Made by a program: the position numbers and the translations under genes. Positions 9,975 through 23,395 of a stretch of DNA of 64,000 nt are shown one piece after another (within the stretch, counting starts at the first letter, position 1; each line of letters begins with the position of its first letter). The notes beneath the pieces are model-generated. The model saw nothing but the letters and a program-made list of their open reading frames with translations. It ran no database searches and was not told the origin of the DNA. Source of the stretch: Gamarada debralockiae (lineage: Eukaryota; Ascomycota; Leotiomycetes; Helotiales; Hyphodiscaceae). The stretch spans positions 97,081 to 161,080 of the forward strand of contig NXFV01001589.1 in NCBI GenBank assembly GCA_002803225.1, written 5' to 3'.

Positions 9975-12900
9975 CGATACTGTGGGAGAGGTGGGGGCAG
10001 AGCAGCAAGTGGAGAGCGAATGTCTTTGAAATGGGCCAAGTAAAAGCGAAGTTGATGAGTGAATTTGCAAAGGAGTGCAGTGAATAAATAGACGATAGAT
10101 AGGAATGACCAGTTCTAAAAGTGAAAAGAAGGATGTTGTTTGTCTCCAAGGTACTCCTCGTCAAGTTGCCTGCCGTATCAAACGGGGAAGAAGCAAAAAG
10201 AATACGAAGGTGCTAGGATATCGTTGATAGAGGATTTGAAATTTAAAGTAGTCGACTGGGCAAAATCATAACCAACAAAACAAAGCAAAGAATGTCTTTG
10301 AGTTCCTTCTTGGAATATGTATGTCTGTATGTTGTGTTTACCCGTCTACCATCAACGAAGCAGACAGCACAACGGAGGTATATACTCATAGGGACGGATT
10401 TTTGCATGGTGGATGAACCAGGACAAGGTACTCTCAACAATTGACGTTTGTAAATGCCCTTTCGTCATCGTTACCACGGACTAAGCAGACAAGGTACGGA
10501 CAGGAGGAGGCATGGGGATTGGGGGGGACAGGGCTTAGGCCCATTGAGAAACCGACCGTCGCCGTGTACAAGCGAGCAACGGAGCAAATTATAGTTTGTG
10601 ACATCTTGTTTTCTGTCTCTCTATAGACAGGCTACTTCTTTGGGGTATTTTCTAGTGTTATTATTAACTCGTTCGTCGCGCGGAGCCCGGAAGGACGTGC
10701 TATCCCTTGACTGCTTGCCTGGATAGCCTTACTCCTGATTTAAACGTTTGCTATGCGTGAGCCTCTGCGTCTATCATTTGGGTTTGTCTTGATTAATGTC
10801 TGATCGCCCTACTGACCATTGGTGCGCGGTTGTACGACTTTCAAGACGTGGATGCGCGGGAGGGTGTGGGCAAGGCGGACAGAGGTGCAGGGGGGAGCTA
10901 TGGAGCGATGGAGCGGTGGAAGAGACAACGGCGAGCAAAGTCGGGTTCTTCCTTTCTTTTGATCTTACTACTTGTTTAGCTGGTACATTATCGGGAGGTC
11001 GGTTTGTCGGTTGGGTCCACGGAAGCTTGCCGCTGGCTTGCTATGCTAGAAAACTGGGTTCGGGGATGGTCGTTGTTAGAGAACTTGTATGGCCCATATT
11101 CAAGTGTCGCCAGCTCGCCAGATTTGGACGAGGAAGACAGGTGCCACCTATAACTATGCGAAATGTGGTACAGATACAGTATTATTCAGGATCAGAACCT
11201 ATCCATTTCTGCTGCAGCCAGGAAAGACTTCGATCGCCAAAATTCTGACTGTTTCAATCCCAAATAAGTCGCTACAAACACATTGAAATGGAATCTCTCT
11301 TGCAGTATGCATTCATTGCATTCTTAATTTGAAGCTTATTAACTTTTTATTGATTCGTAATAAGAGGTTGGTTTGCAATAAAATTGAGAAGGCAGTGACT
11401 TCTTGACGCCTTAGAAATTAGGCGACATGAGGTCTTGGCCGCAGCGGAAGATATGTACATAAAAATGATTTGAGCCGGGATTAAATAGATTACACGGAGA
11501 TAGCTTCTTTTTCCTCGTGGCTGTAAGGGTGGCAGACTGATTACAGGAGGGGTTTGAAGCTTGACGGCTCACCTGTCAAGGCCCTGGGTGGTTCATCAAC
11601 GGGCTCTATTTTCTCGAACCTCAAGGGTCTTTCTCCCACACTCGATGAATTGGAAACTCTGGAAGATGCAGCCTTCTACTGTACAAAGAGACCAGAAACA
11701 ATTGCCAGGATACAAGTTGATGCCATAATCGCCGACCACTTTTGTAATACCACACAAACAATGAACACCCTCATCTCCTTTGCCAGGTGAATAGGGGCCA
11801 AGCTGGCCCAAACAAGCTATAAAATACGCCGTTGAACCTTTTTTGAGGTTGAAGTCCAGTTCGAGGAAAGATCTTCACAATCACGGAGTATTGTTACGTA
11901 GGTAGCCCCGCCATCCAGGAAGGCCAAGACCGCTGGACAGGGTTTCTGCCCCCCCGGCATTACCCAAGACTTGGGAGTCGGGTATTAGGTGGGTAGTCAA
12001 TCAGGAAAGGGAGACTTTGATTCAAGAACCGCCTTGCTCTGCCGATCTCACACACTTTACTTCTAGAAGCGCCCCCTTCTATAGTAAGATGAATAATCTT
12101 ATATTGCTGGATTACGAGGCGTCAGGCGATCACACGTTCGATCTGGAGTTCGCATAGGGATCTTAATGTCCATCATCAACGAAGCGGCTTGATGAAGCCT
12201 CATCCACCAATCTTCATATTCTGAGAACTGCTGTGCACTATACAGTAGTAATTCTCAGCTACCACAATTCTTGGCCTTGAATCTTAGACCTCCAGACCCT
12301 AGACCCTACCGTCTACCGCTCAAACCCTAAACCTGCCGAAGCCCGAGCCGTGTTCATATCGTATGAGCATTACTCGTATGATTCAGCACAAGCCAATCTA
12401 TTTCAACCGCCTCAAACCGAGGCATATCAACGTCAAGATCGGCACAGTCAGATTTTGACGAAGGGGCTTCCTTCATGGCTTCAAGTCATTTTCTAGGTGC
12501 GACAGTCAGTCCGTGAACAAGTTCTGACTTATTTCGCTCTTGAGTCAATAAGTAAAAAGACGTCACCTTGAAGGTCTCATAGGCTATCTGTAAAATTGTT
12601 CTGAGCCTTTCAACGTCGGCGCGTACCGGCTTCTGAGACCCCTCCTATAAAATATCGCGTGAAATTCCACACCACCCCGCCGGCATCCACTAATGCAGCA
12701 GTCCCCAAAAGTGCATGAACCCTCACTACTGTACGTACAGTAAAGCAGCCGCGTAACAATTCCCCGACGCAAGCCACTGCTTTGGGCTTGAACTGCCACT
12801 GTAGATTTTCAGTTCTTCATCCAACATCCCTGAATGACAGGTGGAATTGATCCGGGAGTGATTTTCAGCTCGAGTGGGTCACTAGAAGTCCCTCCGTGTG

Positions 12901-14613
12901 TCGTCGAAGGTAGTCCTGGAAGTAGTCCTGGAAGGTACATCTTGCGGCTCTTTAATCGTCGGATGCATCCTTCCTTGAATCAGAGCTTGTTTCGCGACTT
13001 CATACCTCTTACCGCTCCGTACACCGCATTTCCAGGTACTGCATGTAAAATGCGTTCCTACAGTAGTACCGTACGGTACTTACCACTGCCAAGCCCTAGC
13101 CGTCCCAAGGTACCTCTTGTAACTTTTCAATCAAGATCGCAAAATGCCAAATGCATGGTGCGGCCACCAGGACAAGGAGACGAACCTCTAGCCTCACATG
13201 CACGACGACATATCAGGACGCCCTCTGAAACATCATGCACTCAACAACCACCTCTAGGATTCTCGTTCAAAGTTCAAGCGAAACCTTCTAACCGATCTAA
13301 TCTCACTGGTGCGAATTGTGATCCCGAGTATGAGGATTTGCAAAGTGACGAAGTCTATCCATATTCTAGCAAATCGAATATCTTCCAGCTGCCTTCTTCA
13401 CACTCCAGGATGCCACTCCTGGCTTTTAACTGATATCGATGAAAGAGGCATGCTACTCTGCATTGAACACGTTTCAAGATAGCTGAGCTTTATCACTTTC
13501 ATTAAACAGGCGCTTCTGAGTGCAGAAATGCCGATATCAAAGGATTCGATGACGTGAGAACTTATCCGGCAGAGAGATATAGTAGATCCTTCCTTTCGGC
13601 ATCTCCATCAGCCTCGGCATCTCCATCAGCTTCGGCATCATCCGACAAAATCCATATGTGAAAAAAGACCGAATACTCACCAATCGCCGCGTTTTCATCC
13701 TAGGGCGTGCGTTGTATTTTGCCGTATCTCACCTCAACTCAACAGTGCAACCCCCTCCTCTCCCTAATCTCACCAGAAACCAAGATCTCGGGTCCCTTTC
13801 GCTCACGGGATCTCCACTCAAGCCCCATATCCAGCTCCAAAAAAACAAAACCAAAAGGTTACATTCCAGACTCCACCTGATATCACAGCGTTACTTTTCG
13901 GAGTAACACACGAGCGAGCTTCCACCAAACAAAACCTTAAAGTGACTGCTCTGCTGCTAAGATCGGTCATATTTTCACGCATTGTGATCATTTCTCGGGT
14001 CTGATAGCCCGATCAATACTATCGTACGACTTTTTTCATGCCTTGACCTTGTAGCGCATGGGGGGATTACTTACCTTGCGTGGATCTTCCGATTCATACT
14101 GGTAGAGAGCCAAGGGTATCGTGTAAGTTGACGCAACTCTCGAGCCTCTCCTTCGGTCCTTCCAAGGTCTTGACGATCCCTCCCATCCCCCTCATGAACC
14201 ATAATAGATGAAAACAAACTCGAAACTCTTAATCCGCATTCTAAAATCTAGCACCTAGAATTCTAAGTTCCGATCTCGCATCGCCCCTCACACCTAGAAC
14301 TCTGTTTGTTCTCTAAAAGGGTAGCGTGCATGCATACATACAAGTACTTTCAAACCTTAATCTCCGTCATCTGGCCTCCAAAATCGGCACCTGCCCATCC
14401 GAATATCAAATATAATGTATCATTTCGAGTTGAGAGGAAGTAGGTATCCGCGGTCCCCAAACCCTAGTTCCCAGTTGATTACCCCCCACAGATCAGCGGT
14501 GTGTGTTACCTTCCTTCCTCGGTCCCTCATCGGGATCCGCGCGAGAAAACGGTGTAGGTTGCCCGTTTTCATCCCCGGTGTATCGTGGTAGGAAGTGAGA
14601 TGTGATACGATCC
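9975..14613. other. Long intergenic region (~4.6 kb), no supported gene
   Basis: No conserved protein, intron-exon pattern or RNA gene was recognised on either strand. It contains short palindromic GTAC-rich bits (e.g. around 12730 and 13060), an 18-bp tandem repeat at 13596-13645 and the 5' leader of the small Cys-rich gene at its left edge. The longest open frame (12834-13433) has random-looking composition. It may hold long UTRs or a lncRNA; none can be shown from the sequence. Confidence 0.4.
13596..13645. repeat. 18-bp tandem repeat, ~2.6 copies
   Basis: The unit TCGGCATCTCCATCAGCC occurs twice with one change and then partially (TCGGCATCATCC). Short, non-coding, no known function. Confidence 0.7.
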
Positions 14614-17600
14614 TTACAAAGCCCCTGAAGAGCCTTCGGGAACTGAGAACTTCCTCTCCTCGTCCGCCGAAGCTTCCACCTCCCCCATCGTCGCTTTGTC
14701 CTCGGCACTCTTGTTGAACTCATTCGTCTCCTTCTTGTGAAAGGTATGTGATTCTGAAAGGTTGACGGCGAGGAAGCTCTTCGGAAGTTTGACCCTATTG
14801 ATTGTTAACTTTTCATCCATTCCATCTGCAAGTAGTACGACTGAGGGATGCATACTTATGGAACTTCGCCCTCAACGTCTCAATGACCTTCTTCCAATCC
14901 TGATGCGCCGTCAAGCTACGTCTCGGCGCACAAGAGATACAGTGTTTGCTATCAAGCTGGACATCCAATGGATCGAAAGTGTGACAACCAGGGCTGATCG
15001 TGATTCGAATCGAATAGGCGTATTTGGCAACCTCGTCCGGATGGGCATCGGGAGGAGTTTTGTTCTCGGATTCGTATAGCTCGAAGCAAATCTGGGACAG
15101 GTAATCGAGCTCTGGAATTGCAGAGCGTTTGATCTTCGTCTCGATACCACCTTCAAGAATACAGTTCAGCAGAGTGTAGATGTGGGATTCTTTGGTGAAG
15201 TAGAAGAAGGATTTCGCTTCGTCGGAGGCCTGCATTTCTTCAAGATCTTGAACGATTTCCTACAGACCGGTCAGCCGTCTCTAAAGTTTATAGATCGAGC
15301 GCGGTATACCTTGAGCAGTGGAAGGGAAGTCAAAAGGCCAATCTCGAGTTTCTCGCTCTCTGTCATACCATATTCTTGTGGGCAGATAAAGTCGAAAAGA
15401 ACCTTCGCTAGTTTGTACAACTCCCTGAGCTTCTCGAGGCGAGCATCGGTCTTCGCTTTCGTTTGGCTGCTTCCAGTGTAGAGACGGAAATACTGCAACA
15501 GTTAGCTTTGTCTCCTTGCTTTGCAAAGGGTAACGAGCCTGCTCTGGTGGCTCCTCGGTGCCCTTGCCACCAATCATAACCGATGATCTTCTGAACATGC
15601 GTCGATGCAAGCTTTTGTTCGTGTCCGCCTTTTTGAACAGTACAGTCTGGCCTTGATCCACTAGGGCATCCTCGGAAACCCTCGGTTTGTCTATCTCCTT
15701 GTCGGATGATTTCGAGTCAGTAGATCTTGTCTCGGCTGCAATGGCCTCCTCTTCTTCCTCGAGGATACTCTTGCTCGGCGTGAATACCCATTCCAGGAAC
15801 TGCCGGTTGTGGAGAGCGTCGAATTTCATCGTGTCGTATAACTCGGAAAACTTGCTCGGATCAACCTTGTCAGCGTCACAGAACTCGCTGAATAGCTTCT
15901 CCCATCGTTCTTTGAACAACTCGGCGTCCTCACCACAGCACCATCGAGCTTGTATGCTGCTCGTGGCTGTGGCTTGGGACATAGATGAGCCCATGGAAGA
16001 TGGATCCCCTTTCTCCTTATCGCCCGGATTTGCGATGGCATTAAGAGATGAAGATGCACCACCGTACAGTTTACTGTAGTTGCGGCGCATGACTCTTCGG
16101 TGAAACTTCATCAATTGTATCACGTACTTCTGCACGACGGACGGTTCTGGCAAAGTGGCAGGCCAAGCAAACTGCGGAGGCGGATCATTGCCCTGACGCA
16201 AGAGAGTCTTGAGCTTCTTTTTGACCTTGTCCATTTCGTCTTTAGCAGCGTTCGAGTCATCCAACAGATCCTTTCGAATAGTAATGAAGTCCGAAGGGAG
16301 ATCTTTCTGATCAGTGAAAGAAGATGCCCAGATTTGTGCACTTGTAGTGACGCGGCGCTCAGAGCTACTGAACACATGCACCTCGTCGAGAACTTCCCTA
16401 TTCATCAAAAGCAAGTCATTTCGCATGCTTTCTCCTAATTCTTGAGCTTGATACCGGGCTGAGTGTGTTGGCTCCCCGCCCCACTTGACGATAAGCTGTA
16501 ATTTGTCTAGCACAAGGCTGTTTTCTGCTGCTGTGATCCGAGATAAGGTGACGCCCGAAACGGAGTTATGTCTTGTGGGTGATCTTCCCATGACTTCATC
16601 GTCAATGCTGTCTTCAGGTTTTGATTGCGATGCGGCTTCCTCCGTTGGCTTGGCTGGAGCTGGTACCTCGGACGCGGGTGAAACATCGGTTGGCTGTAAT
16701 TCTTCTGGCTTCCTCTTTCTGAACATTGGCTTGATTTGGACCTTTGTACCAGTCCATCCTCCCTTCTTGGCAAGCACATTCCTCAATGTCCTCAGCTTCT
16801 CGCGGTCCTCAATACCCTCACGCATCGCAACGTCAGTAGCTGCGATGACACTATCCAGGGCAGGTTCCCCTATCAACAAAACTTCTTCTTCGTGTCCTTT
16901 CAAGAGCTCAATAAATGGTTTCGTATGGAAAGTAAACTTATACTTTTGCTTCGGAGTACGATCTGCGTGGCGAATCACCGAGACCATTCCCTTCAGCTTC
17001 CAAGTATGCTTTGGTGCTGGAGGCGGCATCATCTCTTCCTTTGTGGCCGTTGGCGGTGGAGTGGAGGGTACCGTTGAAGGGGCAGTAGATGGAGCACTCG
17101 CGATTGGCAATGACACAGCCGGCGGTGGCAAGACAGGCGCAGTGGGTATACTTGGCAATTGCATCCCTTTATCGGCCCCAGGTGGTGAAGTTCTTGGTGT
17201 TGGGGCGCTCGAAATATCAGGGGACGCGGTTCCTGCTACCTTTTTGTTGATATGATGGTGGTAGTGATTTTGAAGTTTCGATATGCTTGGCGATTTGGAA
17301 AGAAGAGACTGCAAAGTTGAGCGATGGTTGTCTTTGAGACTGTTACTGATATCTCTTCTGTTGACAGGGCTCGACGTTCCATCAGAGCTACTGGGAGAGG
17401 TAATGCCACTGGGTAGCGTGCTTCCGAGTTGTTTCTGCTTTTCTCGAATAAACATCTCCCTCAAAATCCTCGAGCATTGATCGTAGTATTCTTCATTGTC
17501 CTTCACGAAACTCCAGCCATTTACATCAATAACGTAACTTTTACCCTCCGCCCGTAATAGATCGAACCCACAAACACTTTGACCGAAGTATACGGCAATT

Positions 17601-19462
17601 CGGCTTGCCATGGCAGCTTCCTCCTTCGAAAGACTTGTAACGTATCGAATCTCTTTCCCGTGCGTGTTACGTCTGACCAAGCCGTCCACCACAGGGGATT
17701 TGCGAGTCTCAGCATGGCAGAAATTAGGCCCGACTGTGTACGCCTTCACGTCCTCGGCATTGTCGACTTTCATAAATTTTTCGTAAACATAACTGCTATC
17801 CGGCTCCAGGATTGCCCGCGGAACAGTCAAACCATCCACCCATTCGGAACTTTTGTTTCCTATCTTGCGGAATAGTTTTCGAGCACCGCCACCTTGACTT
17901 TTAGGATAGTAAATGCAAATGTTGTGATCCTCCCCACTGACTGGTTTCTCCACAAAAGGCTTAGTCAATAAAGCACCATCAACACTCAGTATATCCCCAT
18001 CGTCAAGAAGCTCGACCTTCCTGGGTGGAATCATTTGGCCCCCAGTACCGTCTTCTGGACCATCCAGTGTAACGCCAGTAGTGTCCTTAAGATGCTGAGC
18101 CATGTCCGCCGTCAAGATGCTTGGTCCCCCGTCTCTGTTCACCTCCAATCTTTTTGGGGTAGGGACTTGGATTTGGTCCAATATCCGAAGACAAATTCGG
18201 CGATCCCAAAGAATCTTCTGCATCGGAACGTCGTTGACGCAAAAAGGCTTGCGAGCTTTAACGTAAGCGATGGCCTTGTCCAAAGGGAAGCCGTCCGAGT
18301 AGAAGGATATTAAGAAGTCGCAAATTGGCCAGTTTTCAACGTCTTCGTCCAGGATGACTTTATCGCCAAAGACCACTACTTCGAATTCACCCTTCGAGAT
18401 AAGACGATTCAAGATGTTTCGACTGGGTTTGCTTCGAGCTTTCACATCTAGAGCACAAACACCAATGACACCCCAGGGTGCAGGCTTTTCATCGTCTTTC
18501 TCGGAAAGAAGACCCCTTGCGCTGCTTGGACTGTGGCTACTGGCGCCAGTGCTGCCGCTGAATCTTCTCTTGGCCCGGCTTCTAGATCTGGTAGGCGGCT
18601 GAGATCGCGGCGTACCTTCTCCTCTTGAAGCAGCGTTCCGTCTCGCAATGTCAGAGGCATGAGCGGGAGTCTCTCTTGGAGTAAGGGAATGGCCATTTGT
18701 AGTCCCTCCGATGCTAAATTGATTTGCTGAAGAGGTTACCACGGATACAGCGGAGGTCGAAGTCTCTGGCTGTGAAAGTCCCAGCGTCTTAGTTGGAGAT
18801 AATGTCCCAGATGCTGCTCTTGCAGTAGTACCAGTCTCTGACCCATTCGCAGATGCGGCGGAGCTCGGAGCACCTCCTGCTCTCACAGAGCTGAGGGAAT
18901 ACACGGAGGATACCGACATGCGCTTCAAATCCACCTCTGACATTGACGGCCTTGGACGCAACGCTGGGTCGGGCAGCTGCAAGTGCTTCGAATCTTCCGC
19001 CACCGTACCTGATGTCAATCTGGGAGTGTCGAAATCTTCCACCGCCATATCGTCTCTGCTTGTTTTTCTGCTCGGGCTTGTCGCTTGTTTCCAGAAGTCG
19101 GCCGTAAGTGGTATTCGCTGACTGTACGTCGAGGAGGCTCTGGATCCTATGGAAGGTCTCGGATCAGGAGGGGGCATAGATATGCTGGCTCGTTCGGAAT
19201 GGATGTCCGATGTGCCTGCCTCCGCATATCGACCCTTTCTGCTGGACGTAGAATTGGAGCTCGAAGCTGAAGATAAGTTGTGCGAGTTGGTTCGAGTCTT
19301 GAGTTTTGGAATGGAAAGAGGAAGAAATCTCTCAAGGTCTGGGTCTGGGTTGTTTGGTCGAGGAAAATAATCCACCGCTTGTGTGCTAGGATCATTGTTA
19401 GTTCCCACGAGCATCCCACCGCCATCAGTTTGTTCCATTGTGGGGCTGTTTTCGTCTTTCAT
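14614..19462 (-). CDS. vip1/asp1: Inositol hexakisphosphate/diphosphoinositol-pentakisphosphate kinase (Vip1/Asp1/PPIP5K)
   Basis: Cytosolic bifunctional enzyme that makes and hydrolyses 1-position inositol pyrophosphates (IP7/IP8), which control phosphate sensing, cytoskeleton and hyphal growth. Exons (minus): 19462-15539, 15492-15310, 15259-14856, 14794-14614, giving ~1563 residues. An N-terminal ~330-residue Ser/Thr-rich disordered region precedes the RimK/ATP-grasp kinase (begins [11 protein letters not shown] ~329; metal/nucleotide site [11 protein letters not shown] ~644). A proline-rich linker leads to the histidine-acid-phosphatase-like domain with the [12 protein letters not shown] signature at ~830. 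C-terminal exons carry [16 protein letters not shown] and [10 protein letters not shown]. Intron 1 (15493-15538) appears to use a GC donor (CAG|GCTCGT...GCAG): it alone restores the frame to [14 protein letters not shown]. Introns at 15260-15309 and 14795-14855 are GT-AG. Divergent from the Utp21 gene. Confidence 0.93.
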
Positions 19463-19999
19463 TTTGCAATCACAGCAGATCTAGATTTGCAGCTGTCGAA
19501 AAGGGGGAGATTCGAGTGAGGCATGATTTGGAAGGAGATCGTATTGGCGGTGGAGGCAATAGCAAAAGACATAATTAAGCTTGATCGAAGGGTCGGATTT
19601 TTGTTGCGCAACCCCACCCAACCTATCAGGAATGACGTCCCTCGCGGGAAAGAGCCTTCACGGCGGGAGAGTCATGAAGGGGCGACATATCGGCCGAATG
19701 CGAGAGGATTATTGGCGATGCAATAGATTCAATACGAGCGCATTTGATGCGATATTTAGATGGAAGCGAAATAAACACAAATGAGGCTGACGAGGAGGAG
19801 AAGTTGATGTTTCAATAGAGCTGCTGTCGACCCCCACACCTTCCCCTTCATGACCAAGGCAAAGCAAGGATCATTTCGGCGGCATCAAAAAAAAGTTGAC
19901 CGTTCCACAAAAAGAGAGTACTTTTGGTACTTTGTGCAGCGAAGGTTCAACCACCACTCTAATATCCTATTTCAATTTCTGCATCTTGCAGATTTAGAA
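19463..19999. promoter_or_regulatory. Divergent promoter between Vip1 and Utp21 genes
   Basis: About 540 bases separate the two start codons, which face away from each other. No coding sequence is seen. It must hold both 5' UTRs and promoters; no specific factor sites were assigned. Confidence 0.5.
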
Positions 20000-22900
20000 A
20001 TGCCTTCTGCGACGGTAGCCAGTGGTCGTGATGGCCCTGTCGTGAAGAGGCAGAAGCTCAATGGAGTTAATACGCCAAGAAGCAGTGTGCGAGAGTCGAG
20101 GATATTCACACCTTTTAGAGTACGTCGCAGAGTTTTTTGTAACTAGAAAAGGCGTTATACTGACTCTTTATAGACTATTGGCTTAGTATCTTCGACTTCT
20201 GTACCATTTACATCGATACCACTTGGGAAAACGTCCTTCCAAATCACAACCTCGGTCGGAAAATGTCTGCAAACCTACGACCTCAAACGCGGCCTCAACC
20301 TGGTGTTCCTCACACGGCCACAAACACCCGAAGATATAACTGCGACTATTGCATGGAAGGATCGAGTATTCGCAGCATGGGGAGGTTCAAATCAAGATGC
20401 GATCCAGGGTCTTTGGGTTTTCAAGCGGGGAAAGAAAATTGCAGAATTCGATCTTCCTGTAGACCTTCAAGAACCCGTCAAACAGATCCTAATATTTGGC
20501 ACATGGATAGTGGGATGTTGCAGAACGAGGATTGAAGTATGGAAGTCCACAACGTACGAGCATTATACAACACTCTACCCCACAGCGGCGCAAAAGGGTG
20601 GAAATGAGCTTACTGGAGGGTTGTCCAATATGGCAACATATCTGAACAAGATATTTGCTGGAAGAAAAGATGGGAGTGTTGAGATTTGGAATGTTAGTTC
20701 GGGGAAGTTGATATACACAATTCTGCCTCCTTCTGCAAACAGCGGTGCAGTAACTACTCTTCAACCCACACCAGCTCTGTCATTACTGGCAATTGCATAT
20801 TCAGAAGGTCCCTTGGTGATACACGATATTCGAACAGATAGAACGATCATCCAGCTGAATGGTGGGACTTCTAAGTGTGCGATCACCTCGATATCCTTCC
20901 GAACAGACGACCTTGGCGCAGGGGAGGATGGAAGGAAGCCAGGAGTGATGGCTACAGCAGGTCCGGAGAACGGCGATGTCACATTTTGGGATCTCAATAA
21001 GGGAGGGAGGGTTATGGGCGTACTCAGAGGAGCGCACAATCCACCTCTAAACTCAGGCGCAACTGTAGGAGGCGGTGTAAGCAAGGTCGAATTTCTTCCG
21101 GGACAACCAGTGGTCGTTACGAGTGGCCTTGACAACTCGCTAAAGTCTTGGATATTCGACGAGACTCCATTTTCTTCCATTCCTCGTATCCTGCACTCCA
21201 GAAGTGGCCATGCTGCTCCAGTCACAAAGCTACAATTCCTCCCAACAGACGCGGATGGTGCAGATGCGGGAGGCAAATGGCTACTGAGTGCAGGAAAAGA
21301 TAGAAGTTTATGGGGATGGAGTCTGCGGCGAGATGGCCAAAGTACAGAACTTAGCCAGGGGAACATCAGGAAGAAGGCAAAGAAGCTAGGAATTCTAGCC
21401 AATGCCAGCTTGGCGAATGAGCCCAGTACTTCTATCGAGGATCTCAAGGCACCGGAAATTACGTGCATAGCCATGTCATTGAATCGAGATGGTGGAATGG
21501 GAGCGAATCCTGGCAGTGACGCAATCTGGCAAAAAGGCTCACATAGCCGTAAGAAGCCTACAGATGCTACAGCAAGTGGTGTTACGGGATGGGAGAGCGT
21601 ATTGACTGGTCACAAAGATGATAAATATGCTCGAACATGGTTTTGGGGTCGGAAAAAGGCTGGAAGATGGGCTTTCGAGACTGGAGATGGAGGGAACGTT
21701 CGAAGTGTGGCCATTAGTCCTTGCGGGACTTTTGCTGTCGTGGGATCAGAATTGGGTGGTATCGATATGTACAATTTGCAATCCGGTCTGCATCGACAAC
21801 GATTTCCTTCGAGGTTGACGCAAGCGCAGGCGAAGAAACTCAAGATTCAGCAGATCCAGGAAGCAGATGGGACTCTCCAAGTTCGTTCGACATCCAAAAG
21901 AACATTTCAGCCAGGGTTAGGAAAGCATACAAAATCAGTAACGGGGGTGGTTGTGGATTCGTTGAACAAGAACATCATTAGTTGTTCCTTGGATGGCAAA
22001 GTCAAGTTCTGGGATTTTGGAACGGGCAATCTTGTCGATGAGATGGATTGGCATCCAATGGCAGCAGTCACTGGAATGCGTTACCACGCGGCGAACGACC
22101 TGATAGCACTCACCTGCGACGACCTATCCATCCGAATAGTGGATATCGAGACCAAGAAGACAATCAGAGAACTCTGGGGATGCCAAGGAGGCATCAATGA
22201 TATTTGCTTCTCGAATGATGGCCGATGGATTGTTGCTGCATCGAAAGACTGCATTGTACGAGTTTGGGATCTGCCAACCGGTCATCTGATTGATGCGATA
22301 CGAATGGCAACTCAATGCACTGCTCTGGCATTTTCCGGTACTGGAGAATTCTTGGCCACCACCTGTGAAGATCAAGTTGGAGTCAACATCTGGAATAACA
22401 AGACGCTGTTTACGCATGTTCCTACTCGTCATATCTCTGACAATGAGATTGCGGAAGTTATTGCACCCACGGTGTCAGGTGAAGAAGGCCATGGTCTCAT
22501 CGATGGAGCATTCGAAGACGAAGCAGATGACGTCGAGGATGTTGCGCCAACGTTGTCTCTGGATCAGTTAAGCACCGATATGATGACCCTCAGCTTAGTT
22601 CCCAAAAGCAGATGGCAAACACTTCTTCATATCGATCTGATCAAACAGCGCAACAAGCCAACAGAAGCGCCCAAACTTCCAGAGAAGGCCCCATTCTTCC
22701 TTGGCTCACTGGACAAGCCTAATGTAATCGCGAGTGCAGAGAAGAAGAACGCTGAGAGTGGTGTATTAGAGAGATCGAGGATCATGAAGATGGATCGTTT
22801 TGCTTCCGAAGGAGCATTTACTGTTGCTCTGAGGTCGGGCGCTGAGACTCGCGATTGTATGTTCAACCCCCCCCCCCAAAACAACCCCCGGGCACCCTCA

Positions 22901-23264
22901 AGCAATAAAATTAACAAATACAACAGACACGCCTTTTATCGACCTCCTCAAGTCTCTCTCCCCATCAGCCGCCGATCTCGAAATTCGCTCACTCAACCCC
23001 AGCACGTCAGAAGCCGAGTCCGATGAACTAGTCAATTTCGTCGAAGCCCTCAATGGGCGATTAAAGGAGAAGAGAGACTATGAGTTAGTACAAGCTTGGA
23101 TGTCAGTCTTTTTGAGACTGCATATGGATGCCGTCGAACATGATGAACGACTTGTAGATGCATTGAGGGAGTGGAGGAAGGAGCAAGAAAAGGAAGGTGC
23201 GAGATTGGGTGAGATGGTTGGATTCTGTAGTGGTGTTGTTGGATTCTTGAGAGATCCACGTTGA
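20000..23264 (+). CDS. utp21: U3 snoRNP protein Utp21 (WDR36 family), SSU processome
   Basis: Nucleolar WD40 protein of the UTP-B subcomplex, needed for 18S rRNA maturation. Exons: 20000-20119, 20174-22856, 22927-23264, about 1046 residues. Exon 1 holds the start (MPSATVASG) and joins at FTPFR|TIGLVSS. Two tandem beta-propellers follow (e.g. WNVSSGKLI, FWDLNKGGR, VKFWDFGTGN, VRVWDLPTGH). The C-terminal Utp21 domain begins near LSLVPKSRWQTLLHIDLIKQRNKP and ends with EALNGRLKEKRDYELVQAWMSVFLRLH in exon 3. Introns: 20120-20173 (GTACGT...TACTGAC...TAG) and 22857-22926 (GTATGT...ACAG). The second contains an 11-base C homopolymer (22867-22877), a likely sequencing or polymorphism hot spot, and without splicing the frame would run on into meaningless sequence. 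Length is slightly above yeast Utp21. Confidence 0.93.
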
Positions 23265-23395
23265 ACAGTCAATAGGAAATGAATCTATGATACTCTTCAA
23301 GACGAGTACCATCACCATCGATTGGTCACAGCAACCTGGATGAATCTGACTTTCAAGGGTATTACATTTACAGTTTGTACTAATCAACACATCTA

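Noticed and set aside
10796..11248. 150-codon frame rich in Gly, Arg and Cys
   Set aside because: Composition follows local GC-rich sequence; no domain or splice structure.
12285..12345. CCCTA/ACCCTAAAC words suggesting a telomere remnant
   Set aside because: Only scattered, imperfect copies; not a tandem TTAGGG array.
12834..13433. 199-codon plus-strand open frame
   Set aside because: Residue composition is random-like, no motif, no splice context, and the start lies in non-coding sequence.
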